A stretch of DNA of 64,000 nt from CAWAPS01 sp963783945. Lineage in GTDB: Bacteria > Actinomycetota > Acidimicrobiia > Acidimicrobiales > Palsa-688. Position 1 is the stretch's first letter. Each line of letters begins with the position of its first letter. The DNA is taken from contig CAWAPS010000005.1 of the NCBI GenBank assembly GCA_963783945.1, forward strand, positions 248,001-312,000. Reading direction: 5' to 3'. Below are positions 49,971-59,103 of the stretch, piece by piece. Made by a program: the position numbers and the translations under genes. The notes beneath the pieces are model-generated. The model saw nothing but the letters and a program-made list of their open reading frames with translations. It made no database searches and was not told the origin of the DNA.

Positions 49971-52508
49971 TCAGACCGTGTAGATCGCCTGCAGGACATC
50001 GAGCTTGGCGGCCCGGCGGGCCGGCCACACCGCGGCCAGCACCCCGAAGATGACCGCGAGGATGAGAACCACGATGATGGTCGAGACGGGTATGGCCAGC
50101 GTCGTGATGAAGCTGGAGCTGAGAGCGGAGACCACGGCCGCACCGAGGCAGACTCCGAGCACCAAGCCCAGGATCGCCCCTATCAGTGAGACGAGCAGGG
50201 ACTCGCCCCGGATCATGCGTTTGAGCTGGCGGCGCTGCATGCCAACGGCGCGGAGGAGGCCTATCTCCCGGGTGCGCTCCATGACCGACAGGGCGAGCGT
50301 GTTGACCACACCGATGAGGGCGATCACGATGCTCAGGCCGAGCAGGGCGTAGACGATGGACAGGATGCTGTTCAGCTGCTTCTTCTGGTCGGACTTGAAC
50401 TGGGCCGCGGTCTGGACTTTCACGTTGGCATAAGGCGCCATGGCCGCGTCCAGGGCCGCGGTTATCTCCGGTGACGTGCTGGTGGTCTTCACCCCGATGG
50501 CCTCGTCCTGCACCTGGGTGACATTGGCCGCAATGAGCTCGTTGGACACGGTGTAGTTGCCGAGGAACTGATTGGTCTTGTACGTGCCACCGATCACCAC
50601 CCGCTGCACCCCCGTCGCGGCGAAACCCATCGGCAGGATCTGCCCCACCTTGAAATGGTCGTTCTTGGCCACGGTGTTGTCGATCAGCACCTCGTTCCTG
50701 GCCAGGGCCGCCACGGACCCGGTGACCATGTTCAAGGTCACGATCTGGGGCCCGCCGACGGGGTCGATGCCGGTCACTGTCTTGCCGGTGTGGCCGAGGT
50801 GCCAGGACGCCGTCCGGATGGCGCTGCTGGCGGTGACCCCGGGCACCGTGCGCACCACTGGTTCGGCCGCCGGCGAGATGGTGCCGAGGCCGGAGGGCAC
50901 GAGGACGTAGGTCGCCTTGATCGACTTGTTGAACGCGTCGTTGAACGAGGCGGTAGCCGACGACCCGAGGGTGGCGATAGCGGCCACCAGGGCCAGCCCA
51001 ACCATCAGGGCGGACGCGGTGGCGGCGGTCCGGCGTGGGTTGCGGGCGGCATTCTCCTTGCCCAGCTGTCCGGATACCCCCGCCATGGCCGGAAGCGGCC
51101 GGCCGAGCACGCTCACCAGCGGACCGACCACGAACGGGGCGAGCATGGCGACGCCGATGAAGGTCACCCCGGCCCCTACGCCCACCGCCAGGATGCCCGC
51201 CGACGCGAACAGGCCCACGGCCAGGACGACAATCCCTACCGCCAGCACCGCCCCACCTACGATGGCGCGCCGGCGCAGCGAGGTGTCCTGGATCACCGCA
51301 TCCTCTCGCAGACCGGCGGCCGGAGGAATCCGCCCGGCTCTGAGCGCCGGGAGCACGGCCGAAACGACGGTGACAACGGTGCCGACGATGAGTCCGACGA
51401 TCGCGGTACGGGCTTCGAACTGGAGCGAAGAGCGGGGCAGGCTGATGCCGAGGGCGTCGAGCAACGCGTACAAGCCGGCGGCCAGAGCCACGCCTAGCGC
51501 CAGTCCGACCAGCGAACCCACCACTCCTGTGATGAAGGCTTCACCCAGCACAGAGGAGTAGATCTGGCGCCGGCTGGCGCCGATCGCCCGTAGCAGCGCC
51601 AGCTCCCGGGTTCTCTGGCCGACCAGGATGCTGAAGGTGTTGAAGATGAGGAACGCTCCAACGAACAGGGCGATACCGGCGAACACCAGAAGGATGGTGT
51701 TGAACTGGTCGAGGCCCTGAGTGACGGTGTTGGCTTCCTCGGCGGCCGCCTCCGCTCCCGTCACCGCTTCGAAGCCCTTGGGCAACCTGGCCCCGATGGC
51801 GGACAGCAGGGTCTGGCTGGATGTGCCGGGGGTGGCCGCCACGTCGATCTCATTGAGGTATCCGGGCTTGCCCGCGACACTTTGCGCGGTGGGCAGCTCG
51901 AATGAAACGACAGTCGCGCCGGCCAGGTTGTCGCTCGAGCCGAACTTGGTGATGCCGACGACCGTGTATTGGCCCGGGCCGTGGTTGCCGATGATGGTTA
52001 TGTGATCACCGAGCGCGAAGTGCTGTTTCTTGGCGGTGGCCGCGTCGATCGCGACCTCGGTTGGCCCGGTTGGGGCCCGACCGCTCTTCAGGCTGAGCGC
52101 CGACAGCCGGCGATCGGTGAACCAGGAGAAGGCGAGGGTGGGCGCGTGGCTGTTGAACACCTTGCCGTTCTGGCCGAGAGCGACCACCTCACCCGACACG
52201 CTGCCTTCGGCGACCGCAACACCGGGTGTGGATTGTACGGTCGGCAGCAGCGACTCGGGCGTGAGCGGCCGGTTGCCGTTGAAGTCCCCCTGCTGACCGG
52301 CGTTGTTGTTGCCGTACGGCGCGACGGCCCTGACGACGGCATCCTTGCCCGCCGATGTCTGCTGAAACAGGGCGTCGAAGGTGTGCTTGATGGTGTCGGT
52401 GAGCACGAACGTCCCCGACATGAAGGCCACCCCGAGCACCACCGCCAGCGCCGTCAATGCCAGCCGGAGCTTGTGGGCGAACAGGCTCTTCAGGGTGGCG
52501 TTGAGCAT
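49971..52508 (-). CDS. ABC transporter permease, FtsX/MacB type (two FtsX domains)
   Basis: An 845-residue protein with eight or more TM segments. An N-terminal TM (LRLALTALAVVLGVAFMSGTFVLTDT) is followed by a large extracytoplasmic MacB-like domain, the first FtsX unit (ILLVFAGIALFVGAFLIFNTFSILVGQRTRELALLRAIGASRRQI), a second extracytoplasmic domain and the C-terminal FtsX unit (MERTREIGLLRAVGMQRRQLKRMI). Partners of this type export lipoproteins, lipids or antibiotics or transmit force to the envelope. ATG 52508 overlaps the ATPase stop (TGATG), so they form one transporter. Confidence 0.92.
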   Translation of the reverse strand: MLNATLKSLFAHKLRLALTALAVVLGVAFMSGTFVLTDTIKHTFDALFQQTSAGKDAVVRAVAPYGNNNAGQQGDFNGNRPLTPESLLPTVQSTPGVAVAEGSVSGEVVALGQNGKVFNSHAPTLAFSWFTDRRLSALSLKSGRAPTGPTEVAIDAATAKKQHFALGDHITIIGNHGPGQYTVVGITKFGSSDNLAGATVVSFELPTAQSVAGKPGYLNEIDVAATPGTSSQTLLSAIGARLPKGFEAVTGAEAAAEEANTVTQGLDQFNTILLVFAGIALFVGAFLIFNTFSILVGQRTRELALLRAIGASRRQIYSSVLGEAFITGVVGSLVGLALGVALAAGLYALLDALGISLPRSSLQFEARTAIVGLIVGTVVTVVSAVLPALRAGRIPPAAGLREDAVIQDTSLRRRAIVGGAVLAVGIVVLAVGLFASAGILAVGVGAGVTFIGVAMLAPFVVGPLVSVLGRPLPAMAGVSGQLGKENAARNPRRTAATASALMVGLALVAAIATLGSSATASFNDAFNKSIKATYVLVPSGLGTISPAAEPVVRTVPGVTASSAIRTASWHLGHTGKTVTGIDPVGGPQIVTLNMVTGSVAALARNEVLIDNTVAKNDHFKVGQILPMGFAATGVQRVVIGGTYKTNQFLGNYTVSNELIAANVTQVQDEAIGVKTTSTSPEITAALDAAMAPYANVKVQTAAQFKSDQKKQLNSILSIVYALLGLSIVIALIGVVNTLALSVMERTREIGLLRAVGMQRRQLKRMIRGESLLVSLIGAILGLVLGVCLGAAVVSALSSSFITTLAIPVSTIIVVLILAVIFGVLAAVWPARRAAKLDVLQAIYTV

Positions 52509-53260
52509 CAGCCGGCCACTCTCATATGGTCGATGATCCGCTCGGAGGTGGGATCTCTCATCTCGTCGACGATCCGGCCGTCCTCCAGGAACACCACCCG
52601 GTCGGCGAAGCCGGCCGCCACGGGATCGTGGGTGACGATGACGACCGTCTGACTCAGGTTGTCCACCGCGTTGCGAAGGAGCTTCATCACGTCGGCAGAT
52701 GCCTTGGAATCGAGGTTCCCTGTAGGCTCGTCACCGAAGATGATCTGGGGCTGGGTGACCAGCGCCCGGCCCACCGCCACCCGCTGTTGCTGCCCGCCGG
52801 AGAGCTCCAGCGGTTTGTGCTTCAGCCGGTCACCGATCCCGAGGGTGGAGACGATCGAGTCGAGCCAGGCCCGGTCGGGCTTGCGTCCGGCGAGGGCGAG
52901 AGGCAGCGTCAAGTTCTCGAGGGCGTCGAGGGTGGGGACCAGGTTGAACGTCTGGAAGATGAAACCCACCCGGTCCCGCCGCAGCGTCGTCAGCCGACGG
53001 TCGTCGAGACTTCCGAGATCGACTTCGCCGATGAAGACCTGGCCGCTGGTCAACCGGTCCAGCCCGGCGAGGCAGTGCATCAGTGTCGACTTACCCGACC
53101 CCGACGGTCCCATGATCGCGCTGAACTGGCCGGACCAGAACTCGACGTCGACGCCATCTAGGGCCCGGACCGCCGTGTCTCCCCGTCCGTAGACCTTCAC
53201 CGCGTCCTGTGCGCGCGCCGCCGCTTCCGGCCACGGGGTGGCCGGGTTGTCACCTTGCAT
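52508..53260 (-). CDS. ABC transporter ATP-binding protein (MacB/LolD type)
   Basis: A 250-residue ATPase. Walker A is GPSGSGKST, the Q-loop is in FIFQTFNLVPTLDALENLTLPL, the signature is LSGGQQQRVAVGRAL, Walker B is IIFGDEPTGNLD and the H-loop is VIVTHD. These are typical of the MacB/LolD/FtsE group. ATG 53260 is the first plausible start; the frame is open upstream without homology. It is coupled to the FtsX-type permease. The 170 bases upstream, to the end of capA, hold no clear gene. Confidence 0.93.
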   Translation of the reverse strand: MQGDNPATPWPEAAARAQDAVKVYGRGDTAVRALDGVDVEFWSGQFSAIMGPSGSGKSTLMHCLAGLDRLTSGQVFIGEVDLGSLDDRRLTTLRRDRVGFIFQTFNLVPTLDALENLTLPLALAGRKPDRAWLDSIVSTLGIGDRLKHKPLELSGGQQQRVAVGRALVTQPQIIFGDEPTGNLDSKASADVMKLLRNAVDNLSQTVVIVTHDPVAAGFADRVVFLEDGRIVDEMRDPTSERIIDHMRVAG

Positions 53261-53430
53261 ACCGCGCAGTCTCGCGAACGTACCGTCGCCTGTCGAACAC
53301 CTTTTCGTGACTCGGCTCCGGACCGGAAGCGTGCGGCGGCCGTTCCGTTCCGATCGGGCTCGGCCCTGGACCTGACGTCTCGTCCTCCGGCTGAGACGTT
53401 CGCGGGGGCGCTTAGGCGTCGCCCGCCCGG

Positions 53431-54621
53431 TCAGCCTTTGTCCTGCGACAGCTCCTGCACTGCGGCGGGCGGGGGCGGCGCCGACTCCGACGCGGGCGAG
53501 GCCAACGGCTGGCCGGGTGCCGCCGTGGCATCGGTGCACGTGCGGGCCTGATTCCAGCTGGCCAGGGCGGTGGTGGCGGCGGCCCCGGTGAGAGGTTGAG
53601 GCAAGTCGTCCTGGATGACCGCGGGGCGCCAGGTGACGCCATCGATGTGCCGGCCGGTGACGGTCACGACGAGGGATCCGCTGGCGTTCTCCGGCGGGCT
53701 GTTGTCGTAGAACGCGAAGTTCCCCAAGCCGTAGTCGACGTAGGCGTGGCCCAGATACCCGCCCCCCAGAAGAACGTGGGCGTGGGTTCCTACCACGATG
53801 TCGGCTCCCGCCTTGACGAGCAGCTGGGCCAGCGGCTCCTGCAGAGGGTTCGGGCACTGCTGCAGCTCGGTACCCCAGTGGAGATAGACGACGACGGTGT
53901 CGGCGGTCTTGCGGGCCGCCTCCACCGCCGCCATCAGCGTGCTGACGTCGTAGGCGGAGGCCAGGCCGGGCTCGGATGCCGTCGCCGTCCACGCCGCTTG
54001 AAGGTCGGAGTCGATGACCTGAGTGGCGGCGATGATGGCGATCCTCTGCCCGTGGATCGTCGCCCGGTAAGGGGTGAAGGCCTGGGTGACGTTCTGGCCG
54101 ATTCCCAGGACCGGATAGCCGGCCTGCTGGCGGGCCTGGATGGCCATCTGCAGGCCGGCCGGTCCGCAGTCCTCGCCGTGGTTGTTGGTTTCGGTCACCA
54201 CGGTTACGCCGGCATGCCGCAAGGCCGTTAGAGCCGAAGCAGGCGCATCGAAGACGAACTGCTTGGACTGCGGTTGGGGACAGGTCCCGTCGGTCAGGGC
54301 TGATTCCAGGTTCACCATGGACAGATCGGCTCCCCCCAGGAGGGCCGGCACCGTGTCACTCAATGCGGTCGAGGGGTCGGCGGCCAAGCGGGCTCCCAGG
54401 GTGCTGCCGGCAGGAAAGTTAACGTCGCCACCGAAGGCCATGGTGACGGACTGGCCATCACCCCTCCAGTCGGGATCGAGGCTGGTGATCTTGGTGACCG
54501 GAGCGGCCGCGGCCGGGGGGTGGGTCGGGGGTGGGGGGGGAGCGGAGTGATGGATCCCGTGGCCGCCGGAGGTGAGGCGGTCGGCGAGGAGCCAGATCAG
54601 CAGCAGAAGGATCAGGATCAA
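53431..54621 (-). CDS. CapA family protein (poly-gamma-glutamate/capsule-type metallophosphatase fold)
   Basis: A 396-residue membrane-anchored protein. A signal anchor (LILLLLIWLLADRLTSG) is followed by a Pro-rich linker and the CapA domain: VTMAFGGDVNFPAGS, SMVNLESALTDG, VTVVTETNNHGEDCG, VVVYLHWGTELQQCPNPLQEPLAQLLVKAGADIVVGTHAHVLLG, and VDYGLGNFAFYDN. These match the calcineurin-like CapA motifs. In Bacillus CapA takes part in poly-gamma-glutamate synthesis; in isolation the role is unclear. TTG 54621 is the apparent start. No capB or capC is nearby. Confidence 0.88.
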   Translation of the reverse strand: MILILLLLIWLLADRLTSGGHGIHHSAPPPPPTHPPAAAAPVTKITSLDPDWRGDGQSVTMAFGGDVNFPAGSTLGARLAADPSTALSDTVPALLGGADLSMVNLESALTDGTCPQPQSKQFVFDAPASALTALRHAGVTVVTETNNHGEDCGPAGLQMAIQARQQAGYPVLGIGQNVTQAFTPYRATIHGQRIAIIAATQVIDSDLQAAWTATASEPGLASAYDVSTLMAAVEAARKTADTVVVYLHWGTELQQCPNPLQEPLAQLLVKAGADIVVGTHAHVLLGGGYLGHAYVDYGLGNFAFYDNSPPENASGSLVVTVTGRHIDGVTWRPAVIQDDLPQPLTGAAATTALASWNQARTCTDATAAPGQPLASPASESAPPPPAAVQELSQDKG

Positions 54622-54761
54622 GATGAGCCGATTCCGTTTGACCCGCCTCGAGGCCGACCGCGGTGAAGTTCGCGGCGGCGGTAATGGCAGACCCGGTTGA
54701 CCAACGTCAACGTCTGGGGGAGAGCAGAGGTCAACGCCGATTCGTCGGAGGGTAGCCGATC

Positions 54762-55034
54762 ATGAATCCGGAGATGTGGACCGGGGACTGTTACTCCCCC
54801 TATCTGGTCGCCGGCTCGGCTGCAGTGGCGCGGCTGGGATTCGTCCTTGCAGTGGCAGACAGCATCTTTCGTGCCATTGCGCCCGGAGTGAATCAGGCAT
54901 CTGGCCACGCGGACAGCCGTCGGAACGTGGTGACCTTGCCGGCGCTCACCGCCATGGCCGCCGGCACCCTGGTGTACCACCTGCAGCTGGCGGCGGTTCT
55001 CAGCCCCGTTACCGGTGCCGCCGAGCCAGACTAA
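54762..55034 (+). CDS. Hypothetical protein, 90 residues, uncertain
   Basis: A short frame beginning MNPEMWTGDCYSPYLVAGSAAVARLGFV with ATG 54762 and a GGAGGG about eight bases upstream. It has two weakly hydrophobic segments and no recognised domain. Base composition is near that of the flanks. It is possible but unproven coding DNA in the divergent space between capA and the phoU-like gene. Confidence 0.3.
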   Translation: MNPEMWTGDCYSPYLVAGSAAVARLGFVLAVADSIFRAIAPGVNQASGHADSRRNVVTLPALTAMAAGTLVYHLQLAAVLSPVTGAAEPD

Positions 55035-55191
55035 CCTCCCGCCACCGAGCCGGATCTGCCGGAGTAACGGCGTTCGCGGCGGGCGAAGCTGGACGGCTCA
55101 GCCTTCGGGGTGATGCCACCGGTTGTCATCGCTGGCGGAGCAAATTCCCCGATCGTGATCCTGGAGTGAAGTTTCACTAATTCATATCTTG

Positions 55192-55209
55192 AGTGAACTT
55201 GTAGTGAAC
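55192..55209 (-). promoter_or_regulatory. PHO-box-like direct repeat upstream of phoU-like gene
   Basis: On the minus strand two copies of GTTCACT (55209-55203 and 55198-55192) start exactly 11 bases apart. Streptomyces PhoP PHO boxes are 11-base direct repeats of GTTCACC, and mycobacterial PhoP sites also have 11-base phasing. A further AGTGAA/TTCACT inverted pair lies at 55165-55176. The site is 28-45 bases upstream of the ATG of a PhoU-like gene, so phosphate control is a natural inference. Confidence 0.6.
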
Positions 55210-55236
55210 AGCCCTTGAATCCGCGGCAGTAAAAAC

Positions 55237-55875
55237 ATGACACGTTGGTACCATCGGCTTGTGTCGGACGGAGCGGCTGGCGATCGGGTATGCCTGCTGT
55301 TTGCTCTCGTCACCGAGGCGGTGGCCCGGTCCGGCTGGGCCCTGTTGAGCGAAGATCCCCAAATGGGCCAAGGCGTGGTCGATGGGGACCAGGTGATCGA
55401 CGAGCTGACCGCCGAGATCGAGCTAGCGGTATGGGATCGACTCAGGGGAGAGCGCCCGGATTGGGAGGAGCTGCAACGGGCCGTCGGGGTGCTGCTGATT
55501 CTTCCTGAGCTCGAGCGTAGTGCCGACCTCGCCGAGCACATAGCCCAGCGGTCCCTCACCGGCATTGGGGCGACGATGACTCCTGTCAGTCGCGGGATGA
55601 TCCAGCGTATGTCCGAGGTGGCCATAGACATGTGGAATCGGGCAGCCAGGGCGTACACGGAGCGGACCATTCTCTTCGAGGAGCTCGACGAGGCCGACGA
55701 AGAACTTGATGTCCTTCATGAGCAGATAAGCAACGAGGTGGCCAAGGGGGAGATGGACGCCGCCGTCGGTGCGCAGGTCACGCTCTTGTCGCGTTTCTAC
55801 GAGCGTCTCGGTGACCACGCGGTCAACCTGGCACGCCGCATCGATCGACTCCCTAAGGACGGCCCGACTAGCTGA
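55237..55875 (+). CDS. PhoU-like phosphate-signalling protein
   Basis: A 212-residue all-helical protein. VIDELTAEIELAVWDRL and LPELERSADLAEHIAQRSLTGIG in the first half, and VLHEQISNEV ... QVTLLSRFYERLGDHAVNLARRIDRL in the second, reproduce the two PhoU bundles and their E/DxxxD metal-binding motifs. PhoU restrains PhoR signalling and Pst transport. No pst or phoR/phoP genes are in the window, so it is an orphan. ATG 55237 is the start, in an AT-rich promoter region. Confidence 0.82.
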   Translation: MTRWYHRLVSDGAAGDRVCLLFALVTEAVARSGWALLSEDPQMGQGVVDGDQVIDELTAEIELAVWDRLRGERPDWEELQRAVGVLLILPELERSADLAEHIAQRSLTGIGATMTPVSRGMIQRMSEVAIDMWNRAARAYTERTILFEELDEADEELDVLHEQISNEVAKGEMDAAVGAQVTLLSRFYERLGDHAVNLARRIDRLPKDGPTS

Positions 55876-55918
55876 GCGGGGTCGCCCGATCCGTTGCTGT
55901 CAAAAGAAGGCCTCACGG

Positions 55919-58756
55919 ATGGACGGGCTGGACCTTCGGCTAGTAGGGCGCCCGCGTCGATGGGTGGGTGGAATAATCGGCCTGGTGAGGGGCGATGTCG
56001 TGGGCCGAGATGCGGAACAGGATGCGCTGCGCCGGCTCCTGGGTGGGACCGGGTCGAGCCCCGCCGGGCTGGCGTTTTGGGGCGAAGCCGGCATTGGCAA
56101 GACAACCATTTGGGCGGCCGGCATTTCAACGGCACAAGAGTCGGGTTACACGGTGTCGGCCTGCCAGCCGACCACCGCGGAGCTTCGCTTGACCTATTCA
56201 GGCCTGGCCGATTTGCTGACCGGCGTGAGCGAAGCGGTGTTCGAGGGACTCACTCTGGTGCAGCGTCGGGCCTTGGACGCCGCCTTGTTGCGCGGCCGCG
56301 AGAGCGACGCCGCGCCCGATCCGCGGGCCGTGGCCACTGCCTGTCTGTCAGTGATCAATCAGCTGGCCACCCTGGCTCCGCTGTTGGTGGCGATCGATGA
56401 TGTGCAATGGTTGGACGAGCCCACCCGCCGGGTGGTGGCGTTCGCCATGCGGAGATGCCGCGGCCCGATCGCGTTGCTGACCGCGGAGCGGTCTGAGGAC
56501 ACGCCGGAGGGCCGTAACGACCTTTGCCCACCTGATCCGACCCGCCTGTCATATATGCGAGTCGGGCCGCTCAGCGTGGGGGCCTTGCATCACGTGGTGC
56601 ATAACGAGACGGGTCGCTCGTTTCCCCGCCCGACGATGCTTCGGATCGCCGCGGTCTCGGCCGGCAACCCGTTCTTCGCCGTCGAGATAGCCCGGTCGCT
56701 GACTGGTCGGGCGACGGGACCGCCCACCCTGCCTGGCACCCTCAGACAGGTGGTGGACGAGCGCATCGGCACCCTAGCGCCGGAAGTACGCGATGCGCTG
56801 ATGGCGGCCAGCGCACTGGCAGAGCCCAGCTTGGCGCTGGTCGGCCGAACCTCAGGTGCCGATGATGTTGCTTTGCTGCTGGCGCCAGCGGAGGACAGCG
56901 GTGTGGTTGACCTATCGGGGGGAAGGGTTCGTTTCACGCATCCCTTGTGGGCCGAAGGGGTGTACCGCGGCGTAGGGCCGGCCCGGCGCCGCATGCTGCA
57001 CCAGCAACTCAGCCAGCTCGTCGAGGATGTCGAGGAGCGGGCCCGCCATTTGGCGTTAGGCGCCATCGGATCGTCGGAGGAGACAGCTCGGGCGTTGGAC
57101 GCCGCGGCGGACCACGCCCGTTCTCGCGGCGCGGCCTCGGCGGCTGCCGAACTGCTGGAGTTGGCTATCGCGCTCGACCCGATTGACCCCGCTCGGCGGG
57201 TTCGGGCGGCCCGTGATCACTTCGACGCGGATGACCCCGGTCGAGCCCGCGAGCTGCTGGAGGGTGTGGTTGCCGATCTCGCTCCCTGTCGCCAGCGAGC
57301 AGAGGCGCTCGCTTTATTGGGCACCGTGATCTATGAGAATGACGATTATGGCAGGGGTGTGGAGATGCTGGAGCGAGCCTTCGAGGAGGCGGCCGACGAC
57401 CGGGGTCTGCGCTGTAATATCGCGCTCGAACTGGGTATGGCCTTGGTGAACTCTGGTCGTCTGGACGCCGCATGGCGGTATTCGAGGGTCGCCGTCCACG
57501 AAGCCGAAACGCTTGGTAATGACGGTCTGCTAGCAGAAGCACTGGCGGGCCGGGAGGTCATGCGGTTCATGCAGGGCGGTGACGTCGATGAGGGCAGCCT
57601 GGCCCGAGCGTTGACCCTGGAAGACCCGGACTACCGCAGCCACGCCGTGCTTTGGCCCTCACTCAACGCCGCCATGATCCATCTGTGGACCCATCAGATC
57701 GAGAGGGCCCGAGCGGATTTCTCCGGCCTACACGACCGCTGCGTCGAGCGCGGCAGCGAGAGCGACCTGTGGTTCGTGCTGGCTCACGCCACCCAGCTGG
57801 CCCTGTGGTGCGGCGACACCCCGTCAGCCGAACGGCACCTCGCTGAAATAACTGAACGAGCCAGGATGGCTGGGGGCGACACCACCCAGGCTTTGGCCCG
57901 GGCGGTCGCTGGTGTGGTTGCGGCGTGGCGGGGCCGGGTCGAGGAGGCGCGCGCGGCAGCGTCAGAGGCGGTCGCGTCCTTGACACAGTCGCGGTTCGCC
58001 ATGGCTGTCCTACACGCCCTGGGAGCCTTGGGCATGGTCGAACTGTCTCTCGGCGACGCGGGCGCGGCGGCAGAGTATTTGGCCCCCGCGGCAGCCCAGA
58101 TGATGGCCTTCGGCGTGGCCGATCCGGCTCTGGTCCCGTTTTGGCCCGACGCCGCCGAGGCCCTGGTGGCGCTTGGCCGTTTGGATGAGGCCGAACCGAT
58201 AGTCGAGTATCTCGAAGCGAGTGGACAACGCTCCACCCGCATCTGGGCTCGAGCGGTCGGGGCCCGTTGCCGGGGCCTGCTTTCGGCTGCTCGAGGCGAC
58301 CTCAACGAGGCGGCCGGAACATACCAGCGTTCGCTCGCCGCCCACGCCGAGTTGCCGGCGGCCCGCTACGACCGGGCTCGAACCCTGCTGGTCACCGGCA
58401 AACTGCAGCGCCGCCGGGGCCAACGCCGCGCCGCTAGGTCGTCTCTGGAGGAGGCGGGGCGGCTCTTCGACGATGTCGGCACGGACCAGTGGGCCATCCA
58501 AGCGCGGGCCGAGCTCGATCGCCTGGGGGCGCGACCCGGTCCCACAGACCGGCTCTCACCCACCGAACAGCACGTCGCTGTTCTGGCGGCGTCGGGGCTC
58601 ACGAATCGGGAGGTAGCCGCCGCTCTGTTCATCAGCCCGAAGACCGTTGAGGCCAACCTGGCCCGCGCCTACCGCAAGCTCGGCATCCACTCCAGAGCCG
58701 AGCTCGGCCGGCATATTGCCCTCACCCCAGTCGATGGTCGACCAACCGAGACCTAG
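55919..58756 (+). CDS. Large ATP-binding LuxR-family (LAL) transcriptional regulator
   Basis: A protein of about 945 residues. An N-terminal AAA/NACHT-like ATPase has VGRDAEQDALRRLL then FWGEAGIGKTTIWAAG (Walker A) and PLLVAIDDVQWLDEPTRRVVAF (Walker B). A long helical TPR-like sensor region follows. The C-terminal GerE HTH is LSPTEQHVAVLAASGLTNREVAAALFISPKTVEANLARAYRKLGI. ATG 55919 gives an extra N-terminus; GTG 55985 (VRGDVVGRDAEQ) is an alternative. The MalT-like architecture suggests an inducer-responsive activator. A ferredoxin-like-fold gene follows after 11 bases. Confidence 0.9.
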   Translation: MDGLDLRLVGRPRRWVGGIIGLVRGDVVGRDAEQDALRRLLGGTGSSPAGLAFWGEAGIGKTTIWAAGISTAQESGYTVSACQPTTAELRLTYSGLADLLTGVSEAVFEGLTLVQRRALDAALLRGRESDAAPDPRAVATACLSVINQLATLAPLLVAIDDVQWLDEPTRRVVAFAMRRCRGPIALLTAERSEDTPEGRNDLCPPDPTRLSYMRVGPLSVGALHHVVHNETGRSFPRPTMLRIAAVSAGNPFFAVEIARSLTGRATGPPTLPGTLRQVVDERIGTLAPEVRDALMAASALAEPSLALVGRTSGADDVALLLAPAEDSGVVDLSGGRVRFTHPLWAEGVYRGVGPARRRMLHQQLSQLVEDVEERARHLALGAIGSSEETARALDAAADHARSRGAASAAAELLELAIALDPIDPARRVRAARDHFDADDPGRARELLEGVVADLAPCRQRAEALALLGTVIYENDDYGRGVEMLERAFEEAADDRGLRCNIALELGMALVNSGRLDAAWRYSRVAVHEAETLGNDGLLAEALAGREVMRFMQGGDVDEGSLARALTLEDPDYRSHAVLWPSLNAAMIHLWTHQIERARADFSGLHDRCVERGSESDLWFVLAHATQLALWCGDTPSAERHLAEITERARMAGGDTTQALARAVAGVVAAWRGRVEEARAAASEAVASLTQSRFAMAVLHALGALGMVELSLGDAGAAAEYLAPAAAQMMAFGVADPALVPFWPDAAEALVALGRLDEAEPIVEYLEASGQRSTRIWARAVGARCRGLLSAARGDLNEAAGTYQRSLAAHAELPAARYDRARTLLVTGKLQRRRGQRRAARSSLEEAGRLFDDVGTDQWAIQARAELDRLGARPGPTDRLSPTEQHVAVLAASGLTNREVAAALFISPKTVEANLARAYRKLGIHSRAELGRHIALTPVDGRPTET

Positions 58757-58767
58757 GGAAACACCCG

Positions 58768-59103
58768 ATGCGACATCCGGCCCGGACTGAGACTCTGACC
58801 GGAATGTCGATGCACTACCTCATCGAGTGCTACTGGCCCGATTTCAGCGAGGCCGCCTTCATGGAAGGAGCCAGCCGGGCCGAGACGGCGGCGGGTCAGT
58901 TGCGCGCCACTGGCCGAACCGTCCGCTTTCTCGGGAGCGTGCTCGTCCCAGATGACCAGGTCAGCTTCTGGCTGTTTGCCGGTCACTCACTGGCCGACGC
59001 CAAAGAGGCGGGGTCTCGAGCCGGACTGAGCTTCTACCGAATCACCGAATGCCTCGATTTCATTCCCGCACCGGCACCCGCTACAGAAACCGATCGTCAC
59101 TGA
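58768..59103 (+). CDS. DUF4242-like small ferredoxin-fold protein
   Basis: A 111-residue protein. After a short variable leader, MSMHYLIECYWPDFSEAAFMEG, TVRFLGSVLVPDDQVSFWLFAG and AGLSFYRITECLDF follow the DUF4242/SCO4226-type pattern (ferredoxin-like alpha-beta fold). Streptomyces SCO4226 binds nickel; metal binding here is only possible. ATG 58768 or ATG 58804 may start it. It is probably cotranscribed with the LAL regulator. Its last seven bases overlap the convergent propeller gene. Confidence 0.6.
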   Translation: MRHPARTETLTGMSMHYLIECYWPDFSEAAFMEGASRAETAAGQLRATGRTVRFLGSVLVPDDQVSFWLFAGHSLADAKEAGSRAGLSFYRITECLDFIPAPAPATETDRH

